Source: Aristaeella hokkaidonensis | Lineage (GTDB): Bacteria > Bacillota > Clostridia > Christensenellales > Aristaeellaceae | Length of the DNA stretch: 64,000 nucleotides | NCBI RefSeq assembly: GCF_018128945.1 | Contig: NZ_CP068393.1 | Location: forward strand, 2,480,001-2,544,000 | Reading direction: 5' to 3' | Part shown: piece after piece, positions 44,164 to 52,623 of the stretch | How positions within the stretch are numbered: the first letter of the stretch is position 1 | Layout of the letters: each line of letters starts with the position of its first letter | The notes under the pieces: model-generated | The model's input: only the letters and a program-made list of their open reading frames with translations | Database searches by the model: none | Told to the model about the DNA's origin: nothing | Made by a program: the position numbers and the translations under genes

Positions 44164-44292
44164 TCTCAATGCCCTCCTTCCGTACATATCGGTGATTCCT
44201 TCACCGTGAGGAAAGCATATCATACGGTCTTGGGATAAAACAGGACGGGAAGCGACAAATAAGGCCTCTTATTTTTCCGCCGCGGGCAGATT

Positions 44293-45099
44293 TCAGTGTT
44301 CCAGGAAGAACGCAGTTTCCTGGGCCATAGCATCCTGCTTGGACGCGCCCGTGAAGCCGTGTCCCTGTCCCGGATAAACGATCAGCCGGGCATCCGCATA
44401 GGTCTTCTGCGCTTTCTCCGAATAACGGAGCGGTACAATGGGATCCTTATCCCCGTGAAGGATCAGCACCGGGCCGGTGTAGGCGGGCAGCAGATCATAC
44501 AGGTCAAAGGAAGTGGCATCCTCGTCATACTTCCGGCTGATCTTTGCCCCCATGATGCTGCTGACCTCCGGGAAAGTGCCGTCCGGCAGTCTCCGTTTTT
44601 CCGAATCGTCCTGCAGCACAATGGCCGGGAACTCCAGCACCACCGCTTTGATATCCTCCGGGCGCCGGGAGGATACGTAAGCTGAAACAAAGCCGCCCTG
44701 GCTGGCTCCCCACAGATATATATCCGAGATTCTCCCGTCATTCCGAAAGTGATCGATGACCGCGTTCAGATCCGCCGCTTCCGTCAGCACGGACATATCC
44801 AGCATGGTTCCGCTGCTCTTCGAGTTGAACCCGCCGCCGCAGAAATCCAGGTTGTAGGTCGCAAAGCCTGCAGAAACGAAATGAGCCGCGCTGTCCATAT
44901 CCAGGGTATGATTTCCCCCGAATCCGTGGGAAAGGATAATCAGCGGGGCCGGGGTCTTTCCTTCCGGCAGCTGAAGCACACCAAAGACGTTTCCGTTGGG
45001 ACTCTGGATAATAATTTCTTCCATAGGCACCTCCGCAAAAGCAAAATTGAATATAACGATAAGGAGAAGAAGTAATATTGAGGTCAGAGGTTTTTTCAC
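44293..45099 (-). CDS. Secreted alpha/beta hydrolase (serine esterase/peptidase type)
   Basis: 268 residues with an N-terminal signal (KPLTSILLLLLIVIFNFAFAE). Catalytic Ser in WGASQGGFVSAY, Asp in LHGDKDPIVP, His in GQGHGF; LSHGFGGN forms the oxyanion loop. It probably cleaves esters or acylated saccharides outside the membrane. GTG 45099 is chosen because GGGAGA precedes it by 9 bases; the GTG at 45108 touches that site. Confidence 0.85.
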   Translation of the reverse strand: MKKPLTSILLLLLIVIFNFAFAEVPMEEIIIQSPNGNVFGVLQLPEGKTPAPLIILSHGFGGNHTLDMDSAAHFVSAGFATYNLDFCGGGFNSKSSGTMLDMSVLTEAADLNAVIDHFRNDGRISDIYLWGASQGGFVSAYVSSRRPEDIKAVVLEFPAIVLQDDSEKRRLPDGTFPEVSSIMGAKISRKYDEDATSFDLYDLLPAYTGPVLILHGDKDPIVPLRYSEKAQKTYADARLIVYPGQGHGFTGASKQDAMAQETAFFLEH

Positions 45100-45120
45100 G
45101 GGAACCACTCTCCCTGTATC

Positions 45121-45140
45121 ATACTATAAATAGTATACCA
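45121..45140 (-). promoter_or_regulatory. Extended -10 and palindrome before the hydrolase gene
   Basis: The minus strand reads TGGTATACT (45132-45140). It overlaps a perfect palindrome ATACTAT-AA-ATAGTAT (45121-45136), so a repressor could bind over the promoter. Confidence 0.5.
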
Positions 45141-45221
45141 AAAATTAATACTTTGCGATCGCCGTATTCCATTTCTGCATCGCCTATGTCTCGCATAAAT
45201 GGACGGCTGTAGCATGGGCGA

Positions 45222-45415
45222 AGCTCTGACAACTGCCAGTGGCAGATATTTTGTCAGAGCTGAGGTCAAGCGAAAGGGAGTGAGCTCCCCAGTGGGGAGT
45301 CACGACCATTGAGCTTGCGGATAGGTATTCGCCGTGGATGGCTCGGTGTTACCAGCGCTAAAGCGCTGACACCTGCATGGACGATCTGTTACCAGCACTA
45401 AAGTGCTGACAGATC
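45222..45415. repeat. Cluster of four nested hairpins, no gene
   Basis: Stem pairs at 45222-45261 (AGCTCTGACA outside, CTGCC-AGT-GGCAG inside), 45280-45303 (CTCCCC-AGT-GGGGAG), 45345-45373 (GGTGT, TAC, CAGCGCT-AA-AGCGCTG, ACACC) and 45383-45415 (GATCTGT, TAC, CAGCACT-AA-AGTGCTG, ACAGATC). The last two have the same plan with a compensating G-C to A-T change. This fills most of the 436-base gap 45100-45535. Confidence 0.8.
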
Positions 45416-45442
45416 TGTTTAAAGCACGGATGCCTCCTCAAT

Positions 45443-45463
45443 AACTTAAAACTTAAAACTTAA
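45443..45463 (+). repeat. Heptamer tandem repeat AACTTAA
   Basis: Three identical 7-base units, then A/T-rich sequence. Confidence 0.65.
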
Positions 45464-45499
45464 AAATATTTTTGTTTTACGATGAAGATCTTCGGGGAA

Positions 45500-45525
45500 A
45501 GAAAAAAGAGGGCTGAGCCCTCTTT
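45500..45525 (-). terminator. Terminator of the EAL-PAS gene
   Basis: On the minus strand AAAGAGGGC-TCA-GCCCTCTTT followed by TTTC. Confidence 0.85.
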
Positions 45526-45535
45526 GAATGTTGGA

Positions 45536-47152
45536 TTATTTGGCGGAGTCATCCTTCTTGTCGGAGTCCACCACGAGCGTGGCGGAGCCGTAAGCCTTCA
45601 GCGGATGGCCGGTCTCATCAAACTCGGTGGTATATCTCACATGGAAGGGAATGCGGCCGACCGTCAGCGGGATGATCGCTTCCAGCTCTCCGACACCGTC
45701 CTCCAGCTTTCTGTGCCATTCACGGTACATATCCGCGTAATCCGGCGGGAACAGGCCGCTTTCGATCACGGGTTCCGGATAATTCTTTACAACAGGCGGC
45801 AGGCCCAGATCCCGCATGCAGCGGAAGCAGGGACGCATTTCATGGGTGTCAATGCTGTACTCCCAGGCATATATGTTTGCCTGTTCGAAAGCGGCACGGA
45901 GACGTTTGTCACTGTCCACCATTTCCTGGATGTTCTTCTTCTCTTCTGTGATGTTCTGGACGATGGCATAGATGATCGACTGATCACCGCCCCGGCCAAT
46001 CACACGCAGGCCGCTGCGGACACAGACCCGCTCCACACCGCAGCACTTGGATTGATAAGTGCGCCAGGTTTCGCAGGTTTCTTCCATGCCGGTCTGAATA
46101 GCCTTGCGGATGGTCTTTTCGTAAATCTCCCGGTTTTCCGGAGAGAAGGGTTCCCAGAAATCAGCAGACAGGATATCCTGTTCTGTCATGTTCATGCCGG
46201 ATTCCTTGACGTACTTGGAGTTTACCCGCAGCATATCCACCTGGCCCTTTTCATAGGAGAAAATGGCGGCGGCGCCAACGTAGTTGTTGAAGATCAGGGT
46301 TTCCAGGGAATCCGGATCCCAGAAGCGCTCCGCTTCCATCGCCTTGATCAGCAGCAGGGAGGGCTTCGTGGGCTCAATATCATGCGCCAGCAGCAGCATC
46401 ATGAAGTCTTCCTTGGAAATCGGCTTGGAATACAGGTACCCCTGTACGTAATTGCAGCCAATGCTCTTGAGGAAGTCGGCCTGCTCAATGGTTTCCACAC
46501 CTTCCGCCAGGGTCGGGGTGTTCAGCCACTTGGCCATCTGTACCACCGCGTTAACAATCACGCCGCCGCGGCCGCCCAGGCCTTCCCCGGCCAGGAAGCG
46601 CAGGTCCAGCTTCAGGAAATCCACGGGCAGGTTCTTGAGGATGCTCAGGGAAGAATATCCGCTTCCGAAATCATCCATCTCCACCAGGTATCCCTTTTCG
46701 TGGAACTGCTTCACAGCATTGGAAATCAGGTCAAAGCCGCCGATAGCGGAAGACTCGGTAATCTCCGCGCGGAAATAATGCACGGGGACGTCGTACCTTC
46801 TGCGGATTGCTTCAATCTCATTCACATAGTCATGGCCGAAAAGGTCATGACGGGAAATGTTGAAGGAAATGGGCAGCATATAATTCGGGCAGCTGTTATG
46901 GAAACGGCAGATTTCTTCAAAGGCAAACAAATCAGCCCGATGGATGAGACCGTAATTCTCCATAATCGGGATGAAATCGTCCGGGAGTTGTTCCCCGAGT
47001 TCCGGATGCCGCCAGCGCATGAGAGCTTCCGCTCCGATCAGACGGCCCGTTGAATGATTGTATTTAGGCTGATATACCAGATAAATCTGGCCATTTTCAA
47101 TAGCCTCATCAAACGAACTGATGATTTCCTGTTCAGTCATCTTACGGTGCAT
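45536..47152 (-). CDS. EAL-domain c-di-GMP phosphodiesterase with C-terminal PAS domain
   Basis: 538 residues. The EAL domain comes first (about 15-255) and has the catalytic set: EALMRW, N in FNISRH, E in EITESS, DDFGSGYSS, K in LKLD, AEGVET, and QGYLYSKP. A PAS-like sensor region follows (about 270-530), an order opposite to the usual PAS-then-EAL. It should degrade c-di-GMP in the cytoplasm. ATG 47152 is chosen with AAGGGG upstream; the frame is open further up but lacks a ribosome site. Confidence 0.9.
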   Translation of the reverse strand: MHRKMTEQEIISSFDEAIENGQIYLVYQPKYNHSTGRLIGAEALMRWRHPELGEQLPDDFIPIMENYGLIHRADLFAFEEICRFHNSCPNYMLPISFNISRHDLFGHDYVNEIEAIRRRYDVPVHYFRAEITESSAIGGFDLISNAVKQFHEKGYLVEMDDFGSGYSSLSILKNLPVDFLKLDLRFLAGEGLGGRGGVIVNAVVQMAKWLNTPTLAEGVETIEQADFLKSIGCNYVQGYLYSKPISKEDFMMLLLAHDIEPTKPSLLLIKAMEAERFWDPDSLETLIFNNYVGAAAIFSYEKGQVDMLRVNSKYVKESGMNMTEQDILSADFWEPFSPENREIYEKTIRKAIQTGMEETCETWRTYQSKCCGVERVCVRSGLRVIGRGGDQSIIYAIVQNITEEKKNIQEMVDSDKRLRAAFEQANIYAWEYSIDTHEMRPCFRCMRDLGLPPVVKNYPEPVIESGLFPPDYADMYREWHRKLEDGVGELEAIIPLTVGRIPFHVRYTTEFDETGHPLKAYGSATLVVDSDKKDDSAK

Positions 47153-47182
47153 GAAACGGTCCCCTTCCAGGACGAAAATGTA

Positions 47183-47214
47183 ATGCATACTCCCGTATGG
47201 GGATAGGTATGCAT
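47183..47214 (-). other. Hairpin in the leader of the EAL-PAS gene
   Basis: ATGCATAC and GTATGCAT pair around an inner TCCC-GTAT-GGGGA stem. It lies between the promoter and the start codon and would form in the mRNA. Confidence 0.6.
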
Positions 47215-47218
47215 GATT

Positions 47219-47247
47219 ATTATATTGTAAAACGTTCCAAATGGCAA
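47219..47247 (-). promoter_or_regulatory. Strong sigma-A promoter of the EAL-PAS gene
   Basis: TTGCCA, 17-base spacer, perfect TATAAT on the minus strand. The 393-base divergent gap holds this, the hairpin and the plus-strand promoter, but no gene. Confidence 0.8.
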
Positions 47248-47394
47248 ATGGAAAAATTGGCAGGACAACTTTGAAAATCATACAACTATATAGGGTGAAA
47301 ATCCATATATCCAATTTGATGTAACCGATCACAACCGCTGAAATGTATGGAAAACAGCAGACTTCAGGTCTTAAGCGACATACACAAAAAATCC

Positions 47395-47423
47395 TTTACA
47401 AGCCATGTAACTTATGCTATATT
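47395..47423 (+). promoter_or_regulatory. Sigma-A promoter of the membrane EAL gene
   Basis: TTTACA (47395-47400), 17-base spacer, TATATT (47418-47423), giving a leader of about 115 bases with a hairpin TTCCCC-CCGT-GGGGAA at 47512-47525. Confidence 0.65.
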
Positions 47424-47545
47424 TGTCCGGTCAAATCAAGTGTTCAATGTGACAAACGCACAGAATGACACTCCCCCGGTAAGATACGTTTTTACAATTT
47501 GCTCAGAAAGGTTCCCCCCGTGGGGAAAGGACAGCAACCAGAAAA

Positions 47546-49447
47546 ATGAACTACAGCTTTACCGTCCCAAGCATGTTGATCCTGCTGGTCATCATGGGTT
47601 ACTACTTCTTCCGTCCCAGGCTGCCAATCCGCCTGAACCGTGCTTTCCTGGCTATCCTGGTCATTGATATCTGCACGGAAATCCTTGAGGTTGCCTCCTT
47701 CCGCCTGAACGAAACCTGGCCGGAGCATGCCACCGCATTACTCTGGGTTGTCAATGTGCTGTATTTCATTTTTGTATATGTTCGTTCCTATATGTTCTTT
47801 GTGTTCACAATCAGCGTGCTTGATTCCAAGTCCCTGATCTGGTCACGGCTGCGCATCTTTTCTCCAATTGTATATGTTCCCTGCGTCCTGATTGCACTGT
47901 CCACTCCGTGGACCCACTGGCTGTTCCGGATTGAAGACGGATTCCACCAGGGTCCGCTTTACTGGACGATCTTCGCCTGTGACTGCTGTTACCTGACTTT
48001 TGCCACCATCGGTATTCTCCGGCACCTGAAGGAACTGAGCGCGCATGAAATCATCAGCCTGCTGGCCATCCAGGTAATCCTGAAGGCCGGTATTGTCGCC
48101 CGTTTCCTGCTGCCGAATATTATTGTAATGAACACCTTCTGCCTGATGGCCATCGTGGTGATTTTCATTTCCTTCCTGAATCCGGATCTTTATCTGTCCG
48201 AACGGGGATATGTTTATAACCTTCCGGCCTTCCATGCCCTGCTGGCTGAATGCTGGCAGCGGAAGAAACCCTGCCGGGTGCTGGGCTTTACCATCCAGAA
48301 TTATAATGAACATCGGGAGATCTTCGGCGGAAAGCAGATGGATGACGCCCTGATCGGCATCAACAAATACCTGCTGGAAACCTTCCCACACCTTTGCAGT
48401 TTCTATCTGCGGGGCGGTTCCTACGCCATGGTGGGGCAGAACGAACCCGACCTGGCGGAACTGCGCAAGACGCTCAGCGAACGCTTTACCGGTTCCTGGA
48501 AAACCGGAGCCGGCGAACTGCGGCTGGGCATCTCTTTTGTGGAAGCGGATATGGACCTGATGAACTGTCCCTCCGACCGGCTGGTCAATACCTTGATGAT
48601 TTCCCTGGATGAGCTGAGCCGTGTGGCCGAACCGGATACCAGCCGTTCCCTGATGGATTCCATCGATGAGATCAACCAGAAGCTGGAGATCCGCCGGTGC
48701 CTGGAAAAATCCCTGGACAGGGACGAACTGGAAGTGTTCCTCCAGCCGCTGATGGACAGCAAAACCGGAAAACGGATCGCGGCGGAAGCGCTGGTCCGGC
48801 TGCGGGATGACAACGGCAACCTGATCCGGCCGGACCTGTTCATCTCCATGGCAGAACAGGAAGGCTATATCGTACGGCTGGGCGAGCAGGTGCTTGCCAA
48901 GGTCTGCCGGTTTATCCGGGATCATGACATGGAAGCCCTGGGCGTCCAGTGGATCAACGTCAACCTGAGCCCTGTGCAGTTCATGAGCCGGGACGTTCCT
49001 TCCCGCTTTGCGGAAATCCTGAAGGAATATCATGTGGATGAAAAAATGATCCACCTGGAGATTACGGAACAGAGCATGATCGACTTCTCCCTTCTGCGGG
49101 ACCAGATCACCGGCCTGCACGACAACGGGTTTGAGTTCTCCCTGGATGATTACGGAAGCGGTTATTCCAACCTCTCCAGGGTTCGCCAGTACCCCTTCAC
49201 CAATATCAAAATCGACATGGAAGTCGTGTGGAACTACTGCAAGGAAAAAGACATGCTGCTCCCCGCCCTGGTGGAAGGCTTCAAGCGGATGAACCTGAGC
49301 ATTACCGCCGAGGGCATCGAAACAGAGGAAATGGCCGGCGCCATGAAGGATATCAGCTGCGACTACCTGCAGGGATATTACTTCTCCCAGCCCGTGCCGA
49401 TGGATGAGTTTGTGGAACAGACCATGCAGATGAATAAAGCCTGCTGA
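47546..49447 (+). CDS. Membrane protein with degenerate GGDEF and intact EAL domain
   Basis: 633 residues: about seven hydrophobic helices in the first 215 residues, a GGDEF-like domain (about 220-365) in which the active motif reads RGGSYAM and so cannot make c-di-GMP, and a C-terminal EAL domain (about 385-630) with EALVRL, NVNLSP, EITEQS, DDYGSGYSN, IKID, AEGIET and QGYYFSQP. Probably a membrane phosphodiesterase. Divergent from the EAL-PAS gene. Only a weak ribosome site precedes ATG 47546. Confidence 0.9.
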   Translation: MNYSFTVPSMLILLVIMGYYFFRPRLPIRLNRAFLAILVIDICTEILEVASFRLNETWPEHATALLWVVNVLYFIFVYVRSYMFFVFTISVLDSKSLIWSRLRIFSPIVYVPCVLIALSTPWTHWLFRIEDGFHQGPLYWTIFACDCCYLTFATIGILRHLKELSAHEIISLLAIQVILKAGIVARFLLPNIIVMNTFCLMAIVVIFISFLNPDLYLSERGYVYNLPAFHALLAECWQRKKPCRVLGFTIQNYNEHREIFGGKQMDDALIGINKYLLETFPHLCSFYLRGGSYAMVGQNEPDLAELRKTLSERFTGSWKTGAGELRLGISFVEADMDLMNCPSDRLVNTLMISLDELSRVAEPDTSRSLMDSIDEINQKLEIRRCLEKSLDRDELEVFLQPLMDSKTGKRIAAEALVRLRDDNGNLIRPDLFISMAEQEGYIVRLGEQVLAKVCRFIRDHDMEALGVQWINVNLSPVQFMSRDVPSRFAEILKEYHVDEKMIHLEITEQSMIDFSLLRDQITGLHDNGFEFSLDDYGSGYSNLSRVRQYPFTNIKIDMEVVWNYCKEKDMLLPALVEGFKRMNLSITAEGIETEEMAGAMKDISCDYLQGYYFSQPVPMDEFVEQTMQMNKAC

Positions 49448-49460
49448 AAGGCATAAAATG

Positions 49461-49496
49461 AAAAGGGCCGGTCCGAATGGACCGGTCCTTTTCCGT
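49461..49496. terminator. Bidirectional terminator
   Basis: 14-bp stem with AAAAGG outside and loop GAAT (49461-49474 with 49479-49492); works for both convergent genes. Confidence 0.88.
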
Positions 49497-49510
49497 TTCT
49501 GTTCCGGAGA

Positions 49511-51781
49511 TTACAGCAGGTTGCGCTGGATCTTGCCGGAGATCGTCTTGGGCAGTTCGTCCCGGAAGACAATCTTGCGGGGATATTTGTAAGGCGCGGT
49601 ATGCTCTTTGACATACTGCTGGATTTCCTTTTTGAGCTCTTCGGTTCCTTCGGTGCCCTTGGTCAGGACAATGGACGCCTTGACGATCTGGCCGCGCACC
49701 TCATCCGGTTCGGCGGAAACGCCGCACTCCAGCACATAGGGCAGTTCCATGATGACGGATTCGATCTCGAACGGCCCGATACGGTAGCCGGAGGATTTGA
49801 TAACGTCGTCAATCCGGGAAACATACCAGAAGTAGCCGTCCTCATCCCGCCAGGCTGTGTCGCCGGTGTGGTACATGCCGTCGTGCCAGGCTTCCTTCGT
49901 CTTTTCCTCGTCCAGGTAATACTCCCGGTAGAGACCGCAGGGAACATTCCTGTCGGTATGGATAACAATCTCGCCCACTTCACCGCTTGCAACGGAATTG
50001 CCGTCCGGATCCACGATATCCACGTCGTACTGGGGATTGGCCTTACCCATAGAACCGATCTTCGGCACGGTACCGGCCAGGTTGCCGATGGTCAGCGTGG
50101 TCTCCGTCTGGCCGAAGCCCTCCATGATCTGCAGGCCCGTGGCCTTCTCGAACTGGCGGTAGACCTCGGGGTTGAGGGCTTCGCCGGCGGTGGTCATATG
50201 GTGAATGGAGCTGAGGTCGTAATTGGCCAGGTCCACCTTGATGAACATCCGGAGCATGGTGGGCGGTGCGCAGAAGGTCGTGATGTTGTATTTCTTGAAC
50301 ATGGGCAGGATATCCGCCGCGTCGAACTTATCGAAGTCATAGACGAAGACCGCGCCCTCGCACAGCCACTGGCCGTAAAGCTTGCCCCAGAGGGATTTGC
50401 CCCAGCCGGTGTCGGAGATGGTGAAGTGGAGACCGTCCCGCTCGCAGCAGTGCCAGTACTTCGCCGTGACGTAATGTCCCAGGGCGTAGGTGTGCCGGTG
50501 CTGAGCCATCTTCGGATTGCCGGTGGTGCCGGAAGTGAAGAACATGAGCGCCGGCTCGTTGCCGCAGGAGGCGCCTTCCGGACGGCGGTAGCGGCGGGTG
50601 AAGAGCGGGTATTCCGCATTCAGGTCATGCCAGCCCTCCCGGGAACCGTTGACCATGATCAGGGTTTCCACGCTGGGGCACTTGGCGGCGGCCCGCTCGG
50701 CAATTTCAGCGGTGTCCCCGTCAGCCGTGCAGATCAGGGCCTTGACGCCGGCAGCGTTGAAGCGGTACTCAAAGTCATGCTCCTTCAGCTGGTTGGTTGC
50801 GGGGATCGCGATAGCGCCCAGCTTGTGCAGGGCCACCATGGAGAACCAGAACTGATAGTGCCTCTTAAGCACCAGCATGACCCGGTCGCCCCGCTTGATT
50901 CCCAGGGAGGTGAAATAGTTGGCGCACTGGTTGGAGGCGTCCTTGATATCCTTGAAGGTAAAGCGGCGCTCCTCATGATGCTTGTCCACATAGAGCATGG
51001 CCAGCTTATCCGGATACTTGCGGGCGATCTCGTCCACGATATCAAAACCGAAGTTGAAGGTTTCATGATTCGGGAAGCTGATGGAAGTGAGCCTTCCCTG
51101 CTCATCCTCCTTCGCGTCAATAAACTTCTCGGCAACCAGGTGACCCTCATACCGGGCAGCCTTGGGTACGGCCGCGAAATCAGCGCCGCTCTGCTGTCCT
51201 TCAACCGGAAGGATCATCGCCAGGAAGACGCAGTCCTTCCCGTTCACGGCGATCATGCCGTGCGGCAGGGAGGAGTTGTAATAGATGCTGTCGCCTTCCT
51301 CCAGGATCTCGGTATGGTCGCCGACCTGGACCTTCAGGCTTCCGGAAAGCACCAGATCGAATTCCTGTCCCTTATGGGTGGTCGTATGAATCGGCTCATT
51401 CTGCTGCTTTTCGGAATATTCGTAGCGGACCCAGTAGGGCTCAGCCACCTTGTCCCGGAATTTCGGCGCCAGGTTCGAAATGGCAATGCCCTCTTCCTTC
51501 GCGGTGGTCTCGCCCTTGCCGCGGCGAGTCACCGTGTAGGTGGACAGGAAAGCGTTGTGGCCTTCCAGCAGTTCCGTCAGCTCCATATTGAAAGCCTGGG
51601 CGGACTTGTAGATGAAAGTAAAGGGCATATCGGTCTGGCCGGCTTCGTAATCGAGGTATTCCGCAACGGTTACCTCCGTCTTTTCCGCCATTTCCTCAGG
51701 GGTCCAGCCCATGATCTCCCGCATTTCACGGATACGGGAAGCAACCGCACTCAATTGGCTCAGGTCAGTCCGGGTTGTCAT
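49511..51781 (-). CDS. Fusion of XRE helix-turn-helix, cupin and AMP-forming acyl-CoA ligase
   Basis: 756 residues in three parts. Residues 10-75 form an XRE helix-turn-helix (RIREMREIMGWTPEEMAEKT). Residues about 110-200 form a cupin (HTTTHKGQEFDLVLSGSLKV, EEGDSIYYNSSLPHG). Residues about 230-755 are an adenylating CoA ligase with P-loop FFTSGTTGNPKMAQH, GFGQTE, YHTGDTAW and the catalytic Lys in LPKTISGKIQR. The ligase activates a carboxylic acid through an acyl-AMP. Fusing a DNA-binding regulator to the enzyme suggests self-regulation. ATG follows AGAGGAGCG. A T-box lies upstream, so expression also answers to a tRNA. Substrate unknown. Confidence 0.9.
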   Translation of the reverse strand: MTTRTDLSQLSAVASRIREMREIMGWTPEEMAEKTEVTVAEYLDYEAGQTDMPFTFIYKSAQAFNMELTELLEGHNAFLSTYTVTRRGKGETTAKEEGIAISNLAPKFRDKVAEPYWVRYEYSEKQQNEPIHTTTHKGQEFDLVLSGSLKVQVGDHTEILEEGDSIYYNSSLPHGMIAVNGKDCVFLAMILPVEGQQSGADFAAVPKAARYEGHLVAEKFIDAKEDEQGRLTSISFPNHETFNFGFDIVDEIARKYPDKLAMLYVDKHHEERRFTFKDIKDASNQCANYFTSLGIKRGDRVMLVLKRHYQFWFSMVALHKLGAIAIPATNQLKEHDFEYRFNAAGVKALICTADGDTAEIAERAAAKCPSVETLIMVNGSREGWHDLNAEYPLFTRRYRRPEGASCGNEPALMFFTSGTTGNPKMAQHRHTYALGHYVTAKYWHCCERDGLHFTISDTGWGKSLWGKLYGQWLCEGAVFVYDFDKFDAADILPMFKKYNITTFCAPPTMLRMFIKVDLANYDLSSIHHMTTAGEALNPEVYRQFEKATGLQIMEGFGQTETTLTIGNLAGTVPKIGSMGKANPQYDVDIVDPDGNSVASGEVGEIVIHTDRNVPCGLYREYYLDEEKTKEAWHDGMYHTGDTAWRDEDGYFWYVSRIDDVIKSSGYRIGPFEIESVIMELPYVLECGVSAEPDEVRGQIVKASIVLTKGTEGTEELKKEIQQYVKEHTAPYKYPRKIVFRDELPKTISGKIQRNLL

Positions 51782-51873
51782 CTGGAAACGCTCCTCTCTT
51801 TACAATGCAAAGTATGTAAGTCCTGGTCTTTCATACAGCAGAATGCCTGAATCGGATGGCCGGGAATAAATAA

Positions 51874-52125
51874 ATGGCCCGTCTCATTTTTGAGACGGGC
51901 CATGTTGGCTCGCGGTACCACTCAAATTGTGCGCCTTTGCACACCACTTCAGACACTATCATGTCCTATGCCTTTACGCAGCAGTCACGGGAGACGCCTA
52001 CTGGGATCAACCTTTCGGATCTCCGGCTCGGAAGCGATGGGATGAAGCTTCGGCCCGCCGGTTCACACCATACCCGGCTCTCTGTGGGGCTTCCTGCTGT
52101 TCCGTCTTCGTCACAGCCTTGTATG
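51874..52125 (-). promoter_or_regulatory. T-box riboswitch leader of the XRE-cupin-CoA ligase gene
   Basis: The minus strand carries the T-box sequence TGAGTGGTACCGCGAG (51909-51924), followed by a 13-bp terminator (51874-51903, loop TTTT on the plus strand) with T-rich tail. Upstream is a Stem-I-like fold: AG bump CAGAGAG, distal helix GCCGG...CCGGC, and a likely specifier region around 52040-52056 reading GAAGC-TTC-ATC. The triplet TTC (Phe, 52044-52046) is a tentative reading. Uncharged tRNA would favour read-through. Confidence 0.88.
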
Positions 52126-52136
52126 AAATTGCCTGA

Positions 52137-52165
52137 AGTGTAGCACGCTGAAAATAAGGTGTCAA
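52137..52165 (-). promoter_or_regulatory. Sigma-A promoter of the T-box transcript
   Basis: Minus strand: perfect TTGACA, 17-base spacer, TACACT, just before the T-box Stem I. Confidence 0.8.
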
Positions 52166-52215
52166 GGGGTTTGTAACAAATACAGCGCAAAAACAATGAA
52201 ATACATCGTTTTTGC

Positions 52216-52250
52216 AATTCACAATTCATAATTCATAATTCACAATTATG
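52216..52250 (+). repeat. Heptamer repeat AATTCAC/AATTCAT, left arm of pair 2
   Basis: Five units with exact 7-base period. With the arm at 52495 it brackets 244 bases in which no gene or clear motif is seen. Confidence 0.85.
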
Positions 52251-52494
52251 GAAACACTGATTAAATGAGTCCGTCAGATGCCAGATGGATTTTTTGACGA
52301 AATCCAGTGCAGATTTCGAAGGTTTAGTGGGGCTAAATCGAGAAATCTGTGCGAAGATAACGGTAAAAAAGGCACTGGCAGATGGGTGAGGGAATTAATC
52401 AGCGTTTCCTATATGCTGTCAGCCATCGCGTTACTGTCAACCAGACGCTCTTCCCGGAAGACAACATTATCCGAAATGATGCAAAAAAGTATTT

Positions 52495-52527
52495 CATTAT
52501 GAATTATGAATTGTGAATTATGAATTA
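52495..52527 (+). repeat. Heptamer repeat (inverted), right arm of pair 2
   Basis: CATTATG, AATTATG, AATTGTG, AATTATG, AATTA: reverse complement of the left arm at 52216. Confidence 0.85.
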
Positions 52528-52623
52528 CTTTTGTCCCCGTGAAGTATGTTTTTGGTGACTGTCTTTCCGGTCAAAATGTGATATAGTGAAAGGTGTTGAA
52601 TTTTGAGTTTTACGGGGTTTGAG

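Noticed and set aside
47424..47545. c-di-GMP riboswitch in the leader of the EAL gene
   Set aside because: ACAAACGCACAG slightly resembles part of GEMM, but the conserved core (GCAAAG and the GGGTAGC region) is missing.
52251..52494. Small gene inside heptamer pair 2
   Set aside because: A 74-codon frame at 52278 has no ribosome site or promoter and an irregular composition.
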